From: Gavia stellata
Taxonomy: Eukaryota; Chordata; Aves; Gaviiformes; Gaviidae
Assembly (NCBI RefSeq): GCF_030936135.1
Contig: NC_082596.1
Location: forward strand, 73,686,888-73,750,887
Direction: 5' to 3'
DNA length: 64,000 nucleotides
The position numbers and the translations under genes were made by a program. The notes under the pieces are model-generated. The model was not told where the DNA came from. It saw nothing but the letters and a program-made list of their open reading frames with translations, and did no database searches. Of the stretch, positions 50,951 through 64,000 are shown in pieces. The first letter of the stretch is position 1; the number at the start of each line of letters is the position of its first letter.

Positions 50951-51934
50951 ATAAGCATTCACAAGCTTGATTTGCTTTAATGGTAGTTGAAAGTGTTCAG
51001 TGTCACTTGAGAACTGAAACTGTAGTTTACGTTGACTAATGAGAATAATTATCTGCGTAAGACAAACTGTTGATATGCTGCATGGTAATTTTGTTTTTCT
51101 CTCCTTTTGTGAGTGAGAAATAGATACTTCAAATACAGTGTTCAGTGATGGAGATGGGAGCGTGAGAAAGGTAAAGTTGGAAAAGAAGAACTACACAGGA
51201 GCAGTAGATGTTCTGAGTTACTTCTTGAAACTGCCCTTCATATGTCCTGTGGGAATATCTCCAGTGAAAACTCTACCATGCATGAAGCAAGTAAACAACC
51301 ACACCCCTTCTACAGCCAACAAGAAAGGAGCAGAATCTTAATTTCCTAACAATGCACATAGATACAAGTTCTATCATTTAAAAATCAGTGCTTACCCTCA
51401 AGCTTTAGTATTAAAATAATATGATGAGAAAGTTTTGCATAAGGGAAGCAATACCAATAGAGAGCACAGAGCAATTACAAGAGAAATTCACAATGTAAGA
51501 GTCTCCTATCAAACAACCAATTTCAGGCAGCAAATTTGGCACACCCACCCATTTTTGACATTATTTACTCAATTCTGAATTGCTCAAATAGCTAATTTTA
51601 TAATAAAAAGGGCGTAAAACCAGGTTGTTAGGGCAGAAATTATGAGCAACCAGAGAAGAAAAAGTCTAGAGAGAAAGCAGAACACAGAACAAGTAAACAA
51701 CATTAAAAAGAACAAGGAAAGATATTTACAGTGTTTTTCCTGAAGTTTTCTTTCCCATTATGAACTATTTCCCTCTCAAAAGCCTACAGCTTGCTATAAC
51801 CCCACTAATGCACATCCTTCTGTGATGTACTGATAAAAGAAAACATGTATCAGATGTTAGCAATCATTTCTATCTAAAATGTCTTAGCTTTTTAAAGCAT
51901 CTTTCATCCATTCAAGCCACCTATATTTCATTAA

Positions 51935-51985
51935 AAAGGTCTGTAAAATTATTATCCTGGTTTATACAGAAGCTCTAAGAGTACC
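51935..51985 (+). repeat. MIR-like SINE core fossil (short)
   Basis: AAAGGTCTGTAAAATTATTATCC followed by TGGTTTATACAGAAG resembles the MIR segment 'GGTAGGTAnTATTATTATCC..CATTTTACAGATGAGG'. It is only about 50 bases long. Confidence 0.4.
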
Positions 51986-53861
51986 TGTACTGTTTTCTGT
52001 TTTGTAGGTCTGTATGCAGTTGTGGATGAAGTGACCTTGGAAGATTAGGTCATCAGGAGAACATAGTAAGTTAAATGTTGTTAAAGTAATTTATTACTAT
52101 GATATTTACAAATGAAATCACGAGTAATTCAGTAGACATGTTACAGAGGAATGCAAATAATGTAAAAAATTATTTCGTTCTTCCAATTTTCAACCATTTT
52201 TTAGCAAATGTGTAATTTTGGAATGGTGGGGAACACAGGGATGAATCATTGTTTGGAAAGTACAGCATTTCAGGTATCCCTGACAAAGATTTTAATGACA
52301 GATTTCTGACTACTCAGTAGGTAGTAATAAAATACCTAAACACAGTTACTCTTCTTCATCAGTACCTTTACTGTATTTCCTAAACTAGTTATTTGGGTTT
52401 CGCCAGTGTTGAAAAAAAATGGAATTATACAAAGTAGTAAATCACATAAATTCCCTGTTTTGCCATGTGCTTCTTGCATGTCAGTATGCAAGTCACTTAG
52501 GTACATTTTCACCAGGTACATTACCCTGGTGTTTTTTGTATGACAGACACTCCAAATTTCTCTCTTATTCATAAAAAATCCACTCTCACAAACTTGATAC
52601 TGTTTTAAATTTGTATCAAAGGTTCCAGAGAAAAACTCAGGCTCTACGTCCATTTGTACAGGCTAAAATGAGAACTTAAATTGTTTTAAAATGTTGTTTC
52701 TCCTTACAATACCTCAGGAAAGCAGGGAAGTATGTGGTTTTTATCAAATTTGGTTTCCAAATTGCAAAATAATTCTATCTGTCTCATTTCACTGGTAAGC
52801 TGCTTCAAATTCCCTGAGAAAACAACACCTGAAGTAGCAATGGAGACTGTACTCTTGCTGCAGAAAAGGGCTTACCATTGTGGCAAATTGAATTGAATAC
52901 AAATTGAATATACATGGCTTGTAGGGCAATTTAAGAACTTTTACAATACTTGTCCATCTCTTCCCTACTTGTTCAAGAAAACCGTTAAGACTGGTCTGTC
53001 CATAAGCTCATGTTTCCAGATCTCTTGTAAACACAAAGTTTGAAAGAAAAAATAAAAATAAACTATGCCTAGCATCTGATGACTGCGACTTCCATCAAGG
53101 GAAACAGAACCAGCAGGTCTGAACCTGCAGCTGAAGTTCAGGCAAGAGCTGGATCGACTGGCTAGCACAGCAAAACCAGCCAGCCAGGACATGTTTTAAG
53201 ACTCCTGGTCTGCTGGACACGATCAGTTGTGGGGCGTAAGCGTTTATGAAGAACAACATAAATGCTCTCTGAATATATGTTTCCAGCCTGCTATGAGGTA
53301 GAGAGCTCAAGTATTAGACCTGGGTATGCCACTTTGCTTTCACTGTGCAGTGCAACTGTCATGCAAAAGGGCAACATTTCCCCCATGTAGGAGGGGAAGC
53401 ACGATAATGAACATCACTAAATCCAAGATACACTTATGGTAAATGATTTATGATTTAACCATGACTTATAATAAAACATAAAGACTTGCAACCAAACTTA
53501 AGATACTGTCTTACAGAGTGACCGTAAAAGTCACGATGCATTCAAATTTTTTAATTTTTTTTTTTTAAAGGGCTCATGTTGTAAAGCAAAAGGTAATTTC
53601 TCTACTGGCAGCCTGCAAACCCACCTATGAGTGAAAAAAATCAAGCTAGCCAGGTACCACAAACTGAAGGGGCTTAGCAGTGCAAATGACCCTCTCAGTG
53701 ACTCCCAGCCAGCTCTAGCATGTCCTTGATATTGCAGCAAAATAGCAAGAGAAGCCTCCGCTGAGAGAGGGCAAGTAACTGCTGATGGCGCAGAGACGGC
53801 ACAACTGTCCCCCCTTTTCACAGCTAAAAAGAACAAACTACAAAACCATGCTTTTGCCACT

Positions 53862-53930
53862 GTTCAGGGAAAGTGACTTGCTTGCAGCTACATTATCAAG
53901 AAGAGTCAAGACAACAGGGCCAAGCAAAAC
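53862..53930 (+). repeat. MIR-like SINE core fossil (3' part of core)
   Basis: CAGGGAAAGTGACTTGCTTG CAGCTACATTATCAAG resembles the MIR segment 'AGAGGTTAAGTGACTTGCCCAAGGTCACACAGCnAG'. It follows a CTTTTCACAGC stretch that may be the preceding part of the core. Confidence 0.4.
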
Positions 53931-54290
53931 CAGCAAAAAACCCCTCCCCACAGTCATTCATATGCAGGTTGAAATCTGCAACTGTGTATGGCATATTTCA
54001 TTATGTTTCCAGATCAACTGAACTTTGGAGGAGAAAGTTCGTTGTGCAACATAGTAAACTGTGTGACACAGCATAAAAGCATGCTAGGTACTCAAGTACT
54101 GGAAGAAAAAGTATTGTTAACACATGTGCCATGAAAAAGTGGGCAACATGCTTTAACAAGTAAGTCTGTATGCAGCAGCATAAGAGAAAGCTTTTCTGCC
54201 ATTAAACATTTTGCGGGCTGTGTAGAACATGGCTGCTGCAGAAATTGTTTTAATGCAAGTTTGGACCTCTCAGAGTTGTCAGAATTGTAC

Positions 54291-54330
54291 AGTATCCCTC
54301 CCTCCCATGGAGTATCCCTCTCTCCCACGG
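54291..54330 (+). repeat. 20-bp tandem repeat, two copies
   Basis: The unit starting AGTATCCCTC occurs at 54,291-54,310 and 54,311-54,330 with two mismatches. Pyrimidine-rich. Confidence 0.85.
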
Positions 54331-57300
54331 AGAGCCTGCCTGCTGTCCTTTACAACAATTCATCTGTGTGTTTACGTTTTTCACTGATAGGTTTGTTTTT
54401 ATTGGAGCTCTCACGAAATTCAGTATTTTCCAGCAACTTTCTCCTACTGAAACTTGGGCACATGCAGAAATTTGCTCTAAATATTAAATCATGTAATACA
54501 ATTATGATTTCTTAAATTAACAAATACATATTTAACTGCTAAGCCTTTATCAATTACATTGAAAGATGCAAATGTGGAATTTGTGCTCAGCATTTTATAA
54601 CTGAAGATAGCTAAAACCTAGATATACAATACATCTCAGTCTTTATTACTTTTTGGATTCTTAAGAGTAGCTTCCATAAACTCTCTTGCTCTTTTAGTTA
54701 TTACCTAACTGGATGTTAGCTATTCAGACACAAGACAATGAATACTTACAAGTAACTCCAAAACTGAAGTTCAAGTGATCAAGATTATTCTACTGCCCAC
54801 ATACAGAATTACCCTCAGAAGCCTAAGAATTATTGTTTACTGTTTAACAGAAGCATGAAGTTAAAAACCTACAGCTGCTATTGAGTGCGTACAATTTTTC
54901 TGATCATGTTGCATGAAGAGAACATTAATTTTCCACTGACTACAGTGGCTGTTATCCAGCATGGCTTCAAGGATTTGGGTCTAGGATATTTGCCAAGTTG
55001 TACAAGCATACATAGAGTGCAGAACACACAAATCGAATAAATGAGATACCTCCAGTCAGCACAGTGACAGGAAACTTCTCTATCTTGAACAGTGAGATTT
55101 GAAAAAAATTATGCTAATAATAATTTTACGTTTTACATATACATCAAACCAACAATTTTCAACTACCTGGCTTGAAAGCAGTTGCATGATCCTTTGGAAT
55201 TCAATCTTAGTAACACTGATTAGCCCGATAATAAAGCAGCACCCCTCTAGGACTCAAGCATTAGCACTGAGTGTAACAGCTCTACTGGAGTGTGGGTTGG
55301 GAATAAAGGAAGATCTTTGTGTTCCACAAAACTGGCCTAGATTCTTCTCGCCACCTAAGGCAGAAGACACTAATCAACCAGGAGGTAAAAAGAAGTTTCA
55401 AGGTGCTTCTTTCTAGAAATGCTGAGAAACATGGGTACAAGATGGCTGCAGAATAAACAGCCCATTACATTTTCAATGGCATTAGGATGACTTTCACTTA
55501 CAGGCATTGCAGCAAGAGAATGCATTGACAATCCATATAAATTACAGGTGAGAAGCTAGCCAGGAAACCAAAATAGTAACGGTTTAAAGATTACTTTCTG
55601 GAGGACAGCCTAGTCACGTTAAATTTCGTGCTGCTGTCTGTGGTATACGACAGCACTATTGCACAAGAGGAAATCCAGAAAGTCAGGAATTATTAGTTCT
55701 TGAGAGGAAGGTGTTGTCTGAAGTTTATACGGGTTCCCCAGAACCAAACCAGCATGTAGCAACTGTATTTTCTGCTTTGGGTTTGTAGCTGCATCACTGT
55801 TTGTGCTTTATTCCACAATCTTTCAGCCTTAGGATAAAAAGGCTTTGAGATAACACTGCTGAGCAAGAACACCCAATTTGCTCCACAGATAAGAATATTA
55901 TAAATAGGGACTTTGCACTCCTACATCTTCAGATAATGCCATAACTAAGCACAGTAATTGTGTATAGCCAAGAGAGCAAATTAATAGATACACACAGAAT
56001 TTAATTCTTTCTACAGAGGTTGCATCCAATATCATCCTATGCCAAATGATGGGTTTCTTTTCTGGAAATGGCAGTCAATTCACTACATGACCTGTGACAG
56101 CAAACATAAGAAATGCCTGGCTTTCAAGATGGCATGCTAAATTGTTTTCCTAAATAGTCAGTGTACCCAATACTAATTACAGTGGTACAGCTTATAGATC
56201 TAAATCATTTATAACTAAAGGTTGTTTAATGTACCACTGGTTTAAAAAACAACAGCAGCTACAAAAATCACACCAACAACAAAAAAAGTTTTCCTTGGGC
56301 AGAAGGCAGAACACGGGCAAAGAGGAAAACATGTCTTACTGGCACCCATGCAGTATCTGTCGCTTACACTAGTTATTATGGAATCATAGATGAGTGAAAG
56401 ACTAAAAAGATATGGCTGGAAGCTACCCATCAAATACCAGTTTAACTAAACCCCTGATTTTTTCTGGATGCCAAATGATTATCAGCATCCGGGAGGCCAA
56501 ATACTCCAGAATAAAGTTGGTACAATGATGGCACAGCTTGCTCAATTTATCTATCAAATATACTGACCTTATAAATGAGCCACCACCTTTTGACCATGGT
56601 TCACTACGGCTGATGGATGTCAATTATCTCCATCAGAAAACACGTAACTTATAATGGAAGATTTTATGCTGTTTCTAGAATACAACGAGAATTTAACCAG
56701 GTTTCACCTTGATACTCTGAACTCTTAGGCAATGAATAGCACCAGATTCAGCTTCAGCTTCACTGTTGAGTCTTGATGTGCAGGACAGCAAAGACAAGGT
56801 GGAGGGAGCAAACGGAAGAGGAGATTCTATATGAATGCAACATTCTCAGTGTTTTCTTAGTGACCGTGGTTTGAGGAGAAAGCAGAGTGATAGTGCAGAA
56901 AAGAATAAAGCAAGCGATGGGTCAGATTAGAAATAGTGAATTGGGATATGATGCAGGAAACAACTGATTTTCTATCTACTGCCCTTGCAGAATCATTCCT
57001 CCTACTCTGGTAGTTACTAGCAACCTAGAAATAAACTACATTAAAACTTCGTGTGCTTGAAACATTGCCAAGTGTAACACTTGGGGGAGTTACACCATCT
57101 GCTCAGCCTTCTGCCTTCTACTGTCTTCAGGATCAAAGGGCTCACATTTATTGAGATAAGGACAGGTCTAAGGCTTGTTTTTAAACAAGTTACAAGGAGC
57201 TCAGTGCTCCACATAAAATCCAAGAACTTGTTTACAGGCACAACTGTGGAACAAACAAACAATGTTGTCCCTCTACCTCCTGATGAATGAAGTATTTGGG

Positions 57301-60287
57301 CTGGAGTAAAATGAACCTTATTGAATACTATTGACTGAAGAGAAACAAAGGATGAAAATAAATACATAACTAGGAATGGAAAGGGGTAAGGAGAACCTAA
57401 CATTTCAGGAATTAGAGCAAAGTAAGTATCTACTTGACATCTGACCACAGTCAGACGTAAATCCTGCTTCTCCAGCCTTCTTCACATTGTTTTATTGCTA
57501 TTTTTGACATGTCGTTAATGTGCTATTTTCAGAAATGATTTCAAAACAAAAATCTTTTGAATGGTGGAATTCAAAGCTCAAATGCTTATCTCCAACTTCC
57601 AATTCTGTGTCTTTCAAAACTTAACTCCCCCCCTCTTGCAATGTAATAACTAACAAAGCAGCCACTACACATTTCCTAACCCCAAACTCTGCATGCGGCA
57701 GAGCTTTAAAACTGTTGCATGTTCTGACTGCAAAACTGAATCTCCACATCTGGTTTACAGGGGCTCAAAGATGGAGCAGCATACAGAAGTCTGGTTTCGA
57801 TGCATGGGGAGGAAGAAAAAAACCAAACCTAAACACAGAGGGAAATGTTTAACTTGCAGGAAGATCAAAGGCTTAATTTTACTGTCATTTCTATTAGTTA
57901 ACACTGGACTACACTTAAATCAAAGACTCACAGAATAGCTTGAAACACTTCAGGACTTGTGCTAAATCACAAAATACTGATTAATATTCCAGCCCTCTGG
58001 TGCACATCTACTGTAACTTCTACAATTATTTTAAAAAGCATGTGGCATTCTTCCTACTTCTCAGCTTCCTCCCTCACCCCCACTTACAAATGATGTATAC
58101 ACTATGGCAAACCAACCCAGCTATGGAAAAAGAACTGCTCTCTTCTGCAGTGAGAAACCAGTCTGATTCAGGGAGATAAGGCTGGGGCCAGATAATGCTG
58201 TTAACAGTAATTTCTCTCTTCAGAGTCCTTATTTTGTCCACTAATAAAAATGTATAACATACTTGTCTCTCTCATCCACTAAATTTTCTGCCCCAAAAGT
58301 CACAGTACATTCCTCTCCTGCCTACGCCCCTCAAAAATACCATTCTCATTGGCTTAAAAAAGGGTTTTTTTAAAAAACTTGGTAGTGTAAAAGTATGGAA
58401 AGCCAGGTCACTAAAATTCCTTTTTGACACTTAAACAACAAAGTGTTCCAAATATTCCCATTTCAAATACTGAAGCTCTTCTTCAATTTGAAAAAGTTGT
58501 GACAGCAGATTTTTCTTCATTTTCTTGATGGAGCAGTGTACTTTATTTGGTAACTGTGCAAAAAGGTTTTCTTAATTTGAATTCATAATATATTTCTAAA
58601 TTACCAAACCACTGAGAATTTAGAACCTGCTGTGAGGTCAATTTCACAGATGAAGAAAATTAAACAGAAAGGTGCTTTTGTGAAAAACAAACAAGAATTT
58701 AATAGTGAATCAGGCAAGAAAATAATGCTATTGATGTTGGAGAGAGCAGCTCAAAACACCGGCTCTTCAGACTTTCAGAAAAATACTGTTTCAATCCCAT
58801 CACCACATGCAAATATTTTACACCCTCAATAGTGCCATTTATTCAAGATGAGACAGCACAGTGGTAAAAGGATGCTCAGTGAATGGTGATGCTATTCGAT
58901 TCCTGTAAAGAAATGGCTAAACGTTCTAACTCCATCCCAGTTAGCCCAATTCTCCATCCAACAATAACTCCCAACCAGTGTGCCCCCTCCAACTCTCCCC
59001 TCCCCATCCCAATATCCCTTGATGTCTTCTACACTGCCCAACTATTGTTGTGGCAAAGAACACTGGAGGTTATGGCTGGTTCCATGCTACACAGTCTGAC
59101 TGGATAGCAGACCAAGGGGAGAAGAGCTACTGAAGCATTCCTTTGGGCCTCTCTTCTATCCACTTATTCACAAAACTGGTTTTATCAAACTTTTAAGATT
59201 GCTTCCCTGTCAAATGAAAGAATCATCGATAGACTGGCAGCATGACTGCAACAGTCAAGTCTCCCAGGAAATCAGACTAGCACAATACATAGAAGCCTTC
59301 TGTAACAGCAATTGACTCTCTCCTCTTCCGCCAATCACTGCCAGCAGTAGCTGAGAAGTGTTAGAAAAACGTTTTGCCCTCTAATCAAGTCAACTTAATG
59401 CACTTATTACCTCAGAGAAACATCTTCATACTGTTAGTAGAATGAAATTCCAAGACAACACAAAGTTCATTTACAGGATTTATACATCATCCTGAGTTGT
59501 TTCCCTGCATTGTTTCTCCTTATTTCCATCGTTTTTAGTCCACAGCATTCCAGATTTTGGCAGTGGAAAAACTACCAGCAACTCCGAAGTAGACTAGTCC
59601 AGTATTCTTTTACTTTTGGCTGAACTGAAAAACATCACAACTGTTTCAGCCTGAATGTAGAAGTAAATGTACTCTGGCCATTCCTTTGGTCTAGAATTAA
59701 AATTTAAGGCAAGCTAACGACCACTTTACACCCTTATCAGGTGATGGTGAGCACTCCTGTGACAAAGAACTCCTTCCATTTCTCCCCAGCTAAGAAACTA
59801 ATTCTCAGCAAGCACAACAGATGTGGAATACGTTGTTTCCTCACTGCTGCCAAAACAGCTCTCCCAATTGCTCTCTTACTGTTCCATTACACCCCCCAGA
59901 ACAACGAATGCATACAGCTTCAACAGCCAGTCAATAATGAGAGCTGGTGTTTTCACATTGTTCTCAACCATGTTTTAGTTCATAGCTTCCAAGTTGTTCT
60001 CCCCCCTCCCCTGCAGTCACCTGTACCATACCCTGCTCAATCAGGGAAATCTAGGTATGAAGAAAATAATCCAGCTTCTATGACAACACATTTTGAAATA
60101 AGGTGCTAAGAAAAAAAAGAAATAACCGTGTGTGTATGTGTAAGTAAGCATATACATGATCATAAATCTCAGCTTCCAATTCCAATCAATGCAAGAACAA
60201 ACACTCCTACCAGGTAGCTGTAGCATCGTATGAAAGCCCTGCAGTTCTCTTCCTCCCATTCGCCCCTCAGCATTTTGATTCAGAGTA

Positions 60288-60308
60288 CACACATTGTGTG
60301 TGTGTGTT
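60288..60308 (+). repeat. Short (TG)n tract
   Basis: TTGTGTGTGTGTGTTT-type sequence, about six TG dinucleotides. A similar, poorer GTGTGTATGTGTAAG tract lies at 60,128-60,144. Confidence 0.7.
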
Positions 60309-62638
60309 TCAGTATGGAGGCAAGCCTTCCAGATTGAATTCTCCAGGGAAAAAGGCTATCATTATTTTTGGAGATTAAATTTCAGAATTAGGCCACTATT
60401 AACCAAACTACAGTTGCTACTAGCTGAAAGGAAACATTATTCAAAACTCTGTATTTCACCTGCATGCTTTAACAGAAAGACAGACAGTTTTTAAGAACTG
60501 GATTTTTCAGCAACAGCCCAGCTAAGAGAAGCAGTATTTTCCCTAACAGTTTGCGTCTTTTCTCAGTTGGGGCTCTTGGCCTGCTGCTCCATGAAGTGGC
60601 CTACTATTCATTGAACTATTTTTAAGAACCAGGAGTAGCTGATTTTACAAAATGTCTGGATTTTGAGTAAAATTCCCCAGGTTTACTATACTGACTTAGG
60701 CATTGGTGTGTGATGTTTTTGATCTATGAAATTCAGTGTCACTTTGAGTCCTACTGAACAGTGTTTCCGCCCTCTACATTTAGCCTTAGCTGAAAAGATA
60801 TGGAAGTTACAAACTTCCATGATCTGCTACTTAAGCAATTAGCAGAGGTTACTTAAAAAAAGCACATTGAAGAGCTACTGGTCAAACAAAAAAACCTCAC
60901 TACTATGATGTCTTAAAACTCTACTTGTTGGCTGATGTTTGTCTACTTACTTATACCTTTACTAAGAACTGCAGATATAGAATTTATAATTAATAGAAAA
61001 GTTTAATGTGTCCGTCAGATCACCAGCAGCTATCTGGAAAGAGCATACAGACCATAAAAGATGTCTGAAATGGTCACAATAAACCTTGTGACTAGTTTAG
61101 TAGTACTATGTAAGATCATAATGAATTTAAACTAGGGAAACAAAACAGTTTTGGCGCCTGATTAAAGACGCTCAACTATGAACTCAATAATTGATTCATA
61201 TGAACTCAAATAATTTTGATTTGACAAAGGAATTATTAAGACTAAAAATGATCCTTATCTCAGTCATGCAAGATTCATATGAATTCTTCAATGTTCTTGT
61301 TTTCAGGGATATTTTATCCATAACTGATAGACTTAGTAATAGATCAATTTCAATTCAAGCTCTGGGTTTCAAAAAAAACCAAAAACACACCATGGAAAGT
61401 GCACTGTGCTTACATACCACAAAATGTTAACGTATTCTAAAACAAGAATATTTCACTCCTAACACAATTTTTTTTTAATGCAAACAGGTTTTTCTCATAA
61501 AGATATCACCTATACTTTAATTACTTTGCATCCATTAACATTTCTTCCAGTAAGACCTTTACCTTCCCCTATGCTGACATTAAAATACAACTAATAACAA
61601 AAAGTAATTTATTATTTCATTAATGGGCTCTGACAATACTAGCCGCCTCAGACTATTACAGAAGCTGATGAATTATTTTCCTATGTATATGTGAAGACAC
61701 AGGTAAATATGAGCACTCTGTCCAAGACCTACAGTAACTACACTGGATGCAAATTTTCTCTAAATGCTGTCTCATGATCAGCTAGTTGTTCACCACTTGT
61801 AGGTGTTTCCTTTCTGTGCCCATTCAAATTCTTCAAAAAGGCATCAGCCTTGTCCACAAATGCATGAGTGCTACTACATTCTGAATCAGATTTTACAGAA
61901 ATCACTTTTTCTGTCTAACACTATGCTGGTTTTAAGTGGAAACATCAAAAATTTGTAACGGAGATAGAATGAAATCTGCTTTGTGGTGGTGTGTAACTTC
62001 TGAGTACAGCCTAACGACACAGGCTTTAATTAGGACACAATTTAAAGGGAACACTAAGGAGCACGGTGTTTGAGTTGAACACAATTATCTTTGAATACAC
62101 ATGGGCTTATTTTCCTGTTAAACGAAACTACCAGAAGACATCAGCTAAAGCAACAGATTTCTATTCAGTTTGTTTACACAAGTCATCTCAAATTGTGGAG
62201 CAGAGCTTTCTGATAGCTTCCCTTCCCATCCACAACATTGTCTATTCTTTAAAACCAGATTACAAATGTTTCCTTTGTAACTCTCAAACTGAGTGAGAAA
62301 GCCCAATGTTTAGTCTGTGTAATTACCACCTGTCATTCCAGTGTAGTCTTATGTTTCTATTTAGTTTACAGGTGCTTCAACAAGTAACAATTCCAAAAGA
62401 AAGTTTCTAGTTGCAGGAGGGATACAAGCAGGGTTTACAATTCTGCTAACTTTGTATTCACAATGCAGATTAGTATGTTCTTAAAATTTAGTAGGTCTAG
62501 CTAACAAACACCAGAATTTTAAAGTCCAAACAGCAACAAGTTACTATGGGAAATCAAGGCTTGTAGAAAAGGTGTAGTCTTAACTTGATTTCAACTACAT
62601 TGCTACTACTGACATAAATAGGCGCTATGATTTCAGTA

Positions 62639-62654
62639 TTTCTTACATCCAGTT
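62639..62654 (+). repeat. Candidate target-site duplication, left copy
   Basis: TTTCTTACATCCAGTT borders the 3' end of the CR1 copy. It differs at one base from TTTCTTATATCCAGTT at 62,996-63,011. Confidence 0.55.
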
Positions 62655-62995
62655 CACAGAATCACAAAATGATAGGTGTTGGAAGGGACCTCTGGAGATC
62701 ATCTAGTCCAAACCCCCCCACCAGAGCAGGTTCACCTAGAGCAGGTTGCATAGGAATGCATCCAGGCGAGTTCTGAATATCTGCAGAGAAGGAGACTCCA
62801 CAACCTCTCTGGGCAGCTTGTTCCTGTGCTCTACCACCCTCAAAGTAAAGAAGTTCCTCCTCATGTTTAGGTGGAACTTCCTATGACCAAGTTTGTGCCT
62901 GTTACCTCTCGTCCTGTCAGTAGGTACTACTGAAAAAAGACTGGCCCCAGCCTCCTGGCACCCACCCCTTAAGTATTTGTAAGTTCTTACATCCA
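62655..62995 (-). mobile_element. CR1 retroposon, 5'-truncated, minus orientation
   Basis: The + strand begins CACAGAATCACAAAATGATA, two copies of the CR1 terminal 8-bp repeat in reverse complement. It continues GGTGTTGGAAGGGACCTCTG, GATCATCTAGTCC and AGAGCAGGTT. On the - strand the end of the CR1 reverse-transcriptase frame is still open: an 86-codon stretch at 62,736-62,996 includes F-F-T-L-R-V-V-E-H, L-P-R-E-V-V-E-S-P-S-L and ends in CNLL. The long intact frame and high match suggest this is the youngest CR1 here. It carries no catalytic domain and is not autonomous. Confidence 0.93.
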
Positions 62996-63011
62996 TTTCT
63001 TATATCCAGTT
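62996..63011 (+). repeat. Candidate target-site duplication, right copy
   Basis: TTTCTTATATCCAGTT, 15 of 16 bases identical with the left copy, immediately beyond the 5'-truncated end of the CR1. Confidence 0.55.
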
Positions 63012-64000
63012 GTGTTTTTTTCTTCCAGCAAACATCTGATCAAAGCAAAGGGAACATCTGCTGAAGAAATTACCAGAAAAAGTCATTTGCCAATCTACAG
63101 CTGTCTTTCAAAAACTTGGTAAGTTCTAGATAGAGCACTGATTATTCCATTTTCAATTTCCCATCATCTCAGCTGTTTGTTTGCACAAAAAACAAATACA
63201 TTACATACCTGCAAAACTTGTTCTTCTGAGGATGACACAAATAGATCCGTTCATTTTGGTTAACGGTATCACATTTTTGGCTTGCAACAGCCAGTAACAT
63301 TCTGTCTATAAGTCTCATGAACAACCACAGGTCCTACCTAGGTAAGACCAGTATCTTCTCTCGCTATTTTTATAACTAGGAATTAAAAAGGTACCTCAAG
63401 TGTATTAGATTAAAGTACCCGGTATCTTGAACATTCCTTTTCCGTCCCCCCCCTCCCCGTTCAAATAAAAAGTAATGGGTAAGCTGCAGACTGAAGGTTA
63501 AAAAACCCTCACCCTTTCACAAATAATAAGGGCAAAATTGGCAAACAGTTTTATAAATACAGAAGTTGTAACATTTTTATTACCATTTCAAAAACAGAGC
63601 ACCTTCAAGGTGCCAAGCAATGCTTTAAAACATGATGAACTGAAGCAAAACGTTATCCTTATTTTACAAGTACAATCTACAACCTGCCCAATCTGTTAGA
63701 AAAGCCAGGATTTGTAGTCAAATACCTGGTAAATCAATTTAGAAAGTGGAAGTCTTCAAGTTTTTCTGTTGCTCTGAATGATAACACAGAGCTCTGAAGT
63801 CTAACACTCTTTCAGGTACAAATTGAGAAACTATGTACCATGGTATCTGAGGCTGCAGTTGTTAAGTCACTACGTAAAAAGGGGTACAAAGAGCTTGTAA
63901 GCTTGTTCTAAGAAATGGGTCAAATAAGCGTTATTCTCATAAAATGGGTACAGCACAGAGGAACAAAATGCACTGACCACTTGACTTTGCTTTGTTTGAC

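Larger units (their letters stand above)
41969..64000 (-). other. RPRD1A: RPRD1A last intron (partial, at least 22 kb)
   Basis: No further RPRD1A exon could be found by looking for the expected coiled-coil, hinge or CID peptides on the - strand, so the preceding exon probably lies beyond 64,000. The intron holds two CR1 copies, MIR-like fossils, a pyrimidine-rich block at about 48,000-48,850, and several small tandem repeats. The open frames inside look random. Confidence 0.7.

Noticed and set aside
56381-56430. GGAATCATAGATGAG suggesting a CR1 3' end in minus orientation
   Set aside because: The sequence that follows does not continue with the GGTTGGAAGGGACC region in a convincing way.
57041-57448. 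135-codon frame on the minus strand in the RPRD1A intron
   Set aside because: In the sense direction of RPRD1A but does not match any part of the protein, and an overlapping + frame is also open. It looks random.
1-64000. CRISPR arrays, bacterial operons, tRNA or rRNA genes, viral coding genes
   Set aside because: No spaced direct-repeat array, A/B-box tRNA fold, rRNA segment or retroviral gag/pol/env motif was seen on reading both strands. A dedicated tRNA or ERV search was not possible.

Overview
This is a vertebrate nuclear window, almost certainly from a bird. Three things point that way: CR1 retroposons whose 3' ends carry the avian 8-bp tail repeat, a gene-sparse AT-rich background with compact introns, and one sharp CpG island. 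There are no bacterial-style operons, and nearly all of the short open frames are chance. Two protein-coding genes can be supported, arranged tail to tail in the same order as on human chromosome 18q12 (C18orf21 then RPRD1A, by recall).

Layout. Positions 1 to about 28,000 are intergenic, with no exon I can support. They hold an old sense-strand CR1 LINE carcass (about 14,300-15,745) with reverse-transcriptase motifs still readable, a CR1 scrap near 22,850, and several ancient retroposon-tail fossils. Positions about 28,050-29,200 are a CpG-island promoter. C18orf21 follows on the + strand. Its five coding exons can be joined in frame to a 221-residue protein with two CxxC pairs (28,687-33,980), and its 3' UTR probably ends near 34,605. 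Positions about 34,600-37,290 separate the two convergent genes. RPRD1A lies on the - strand: its terminal coding exon is at 41,819-41,968, a long 3' UTR probably runs down to about 37,290, and its last intron fills the rest of the window, with two more CR1 copies and some MIR-like fossils.

The most unusual feature is in C18orf21. It has a 23-nt microexon (29,005-29,027) followed by an intron with a GC-AG rather than GT-AG boundary. A canonical GT donor sits 4 nt downstream, but using it would cause an immediate stop. The CpG island also holds a three-copy, orientation-alternating CCAACGGC motif and G-quadruplex-type runs on both strands beside the start codon.

The two genes act in separate housekeeping processes: C18orf21 in RNase MRP/rRNA processing, RPRD1A in RNA polymerase II CTD regulation. 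I see no evidence of a novel multi-gene system here. The splice architecture and the promoter motifs are the parts worth a second look.
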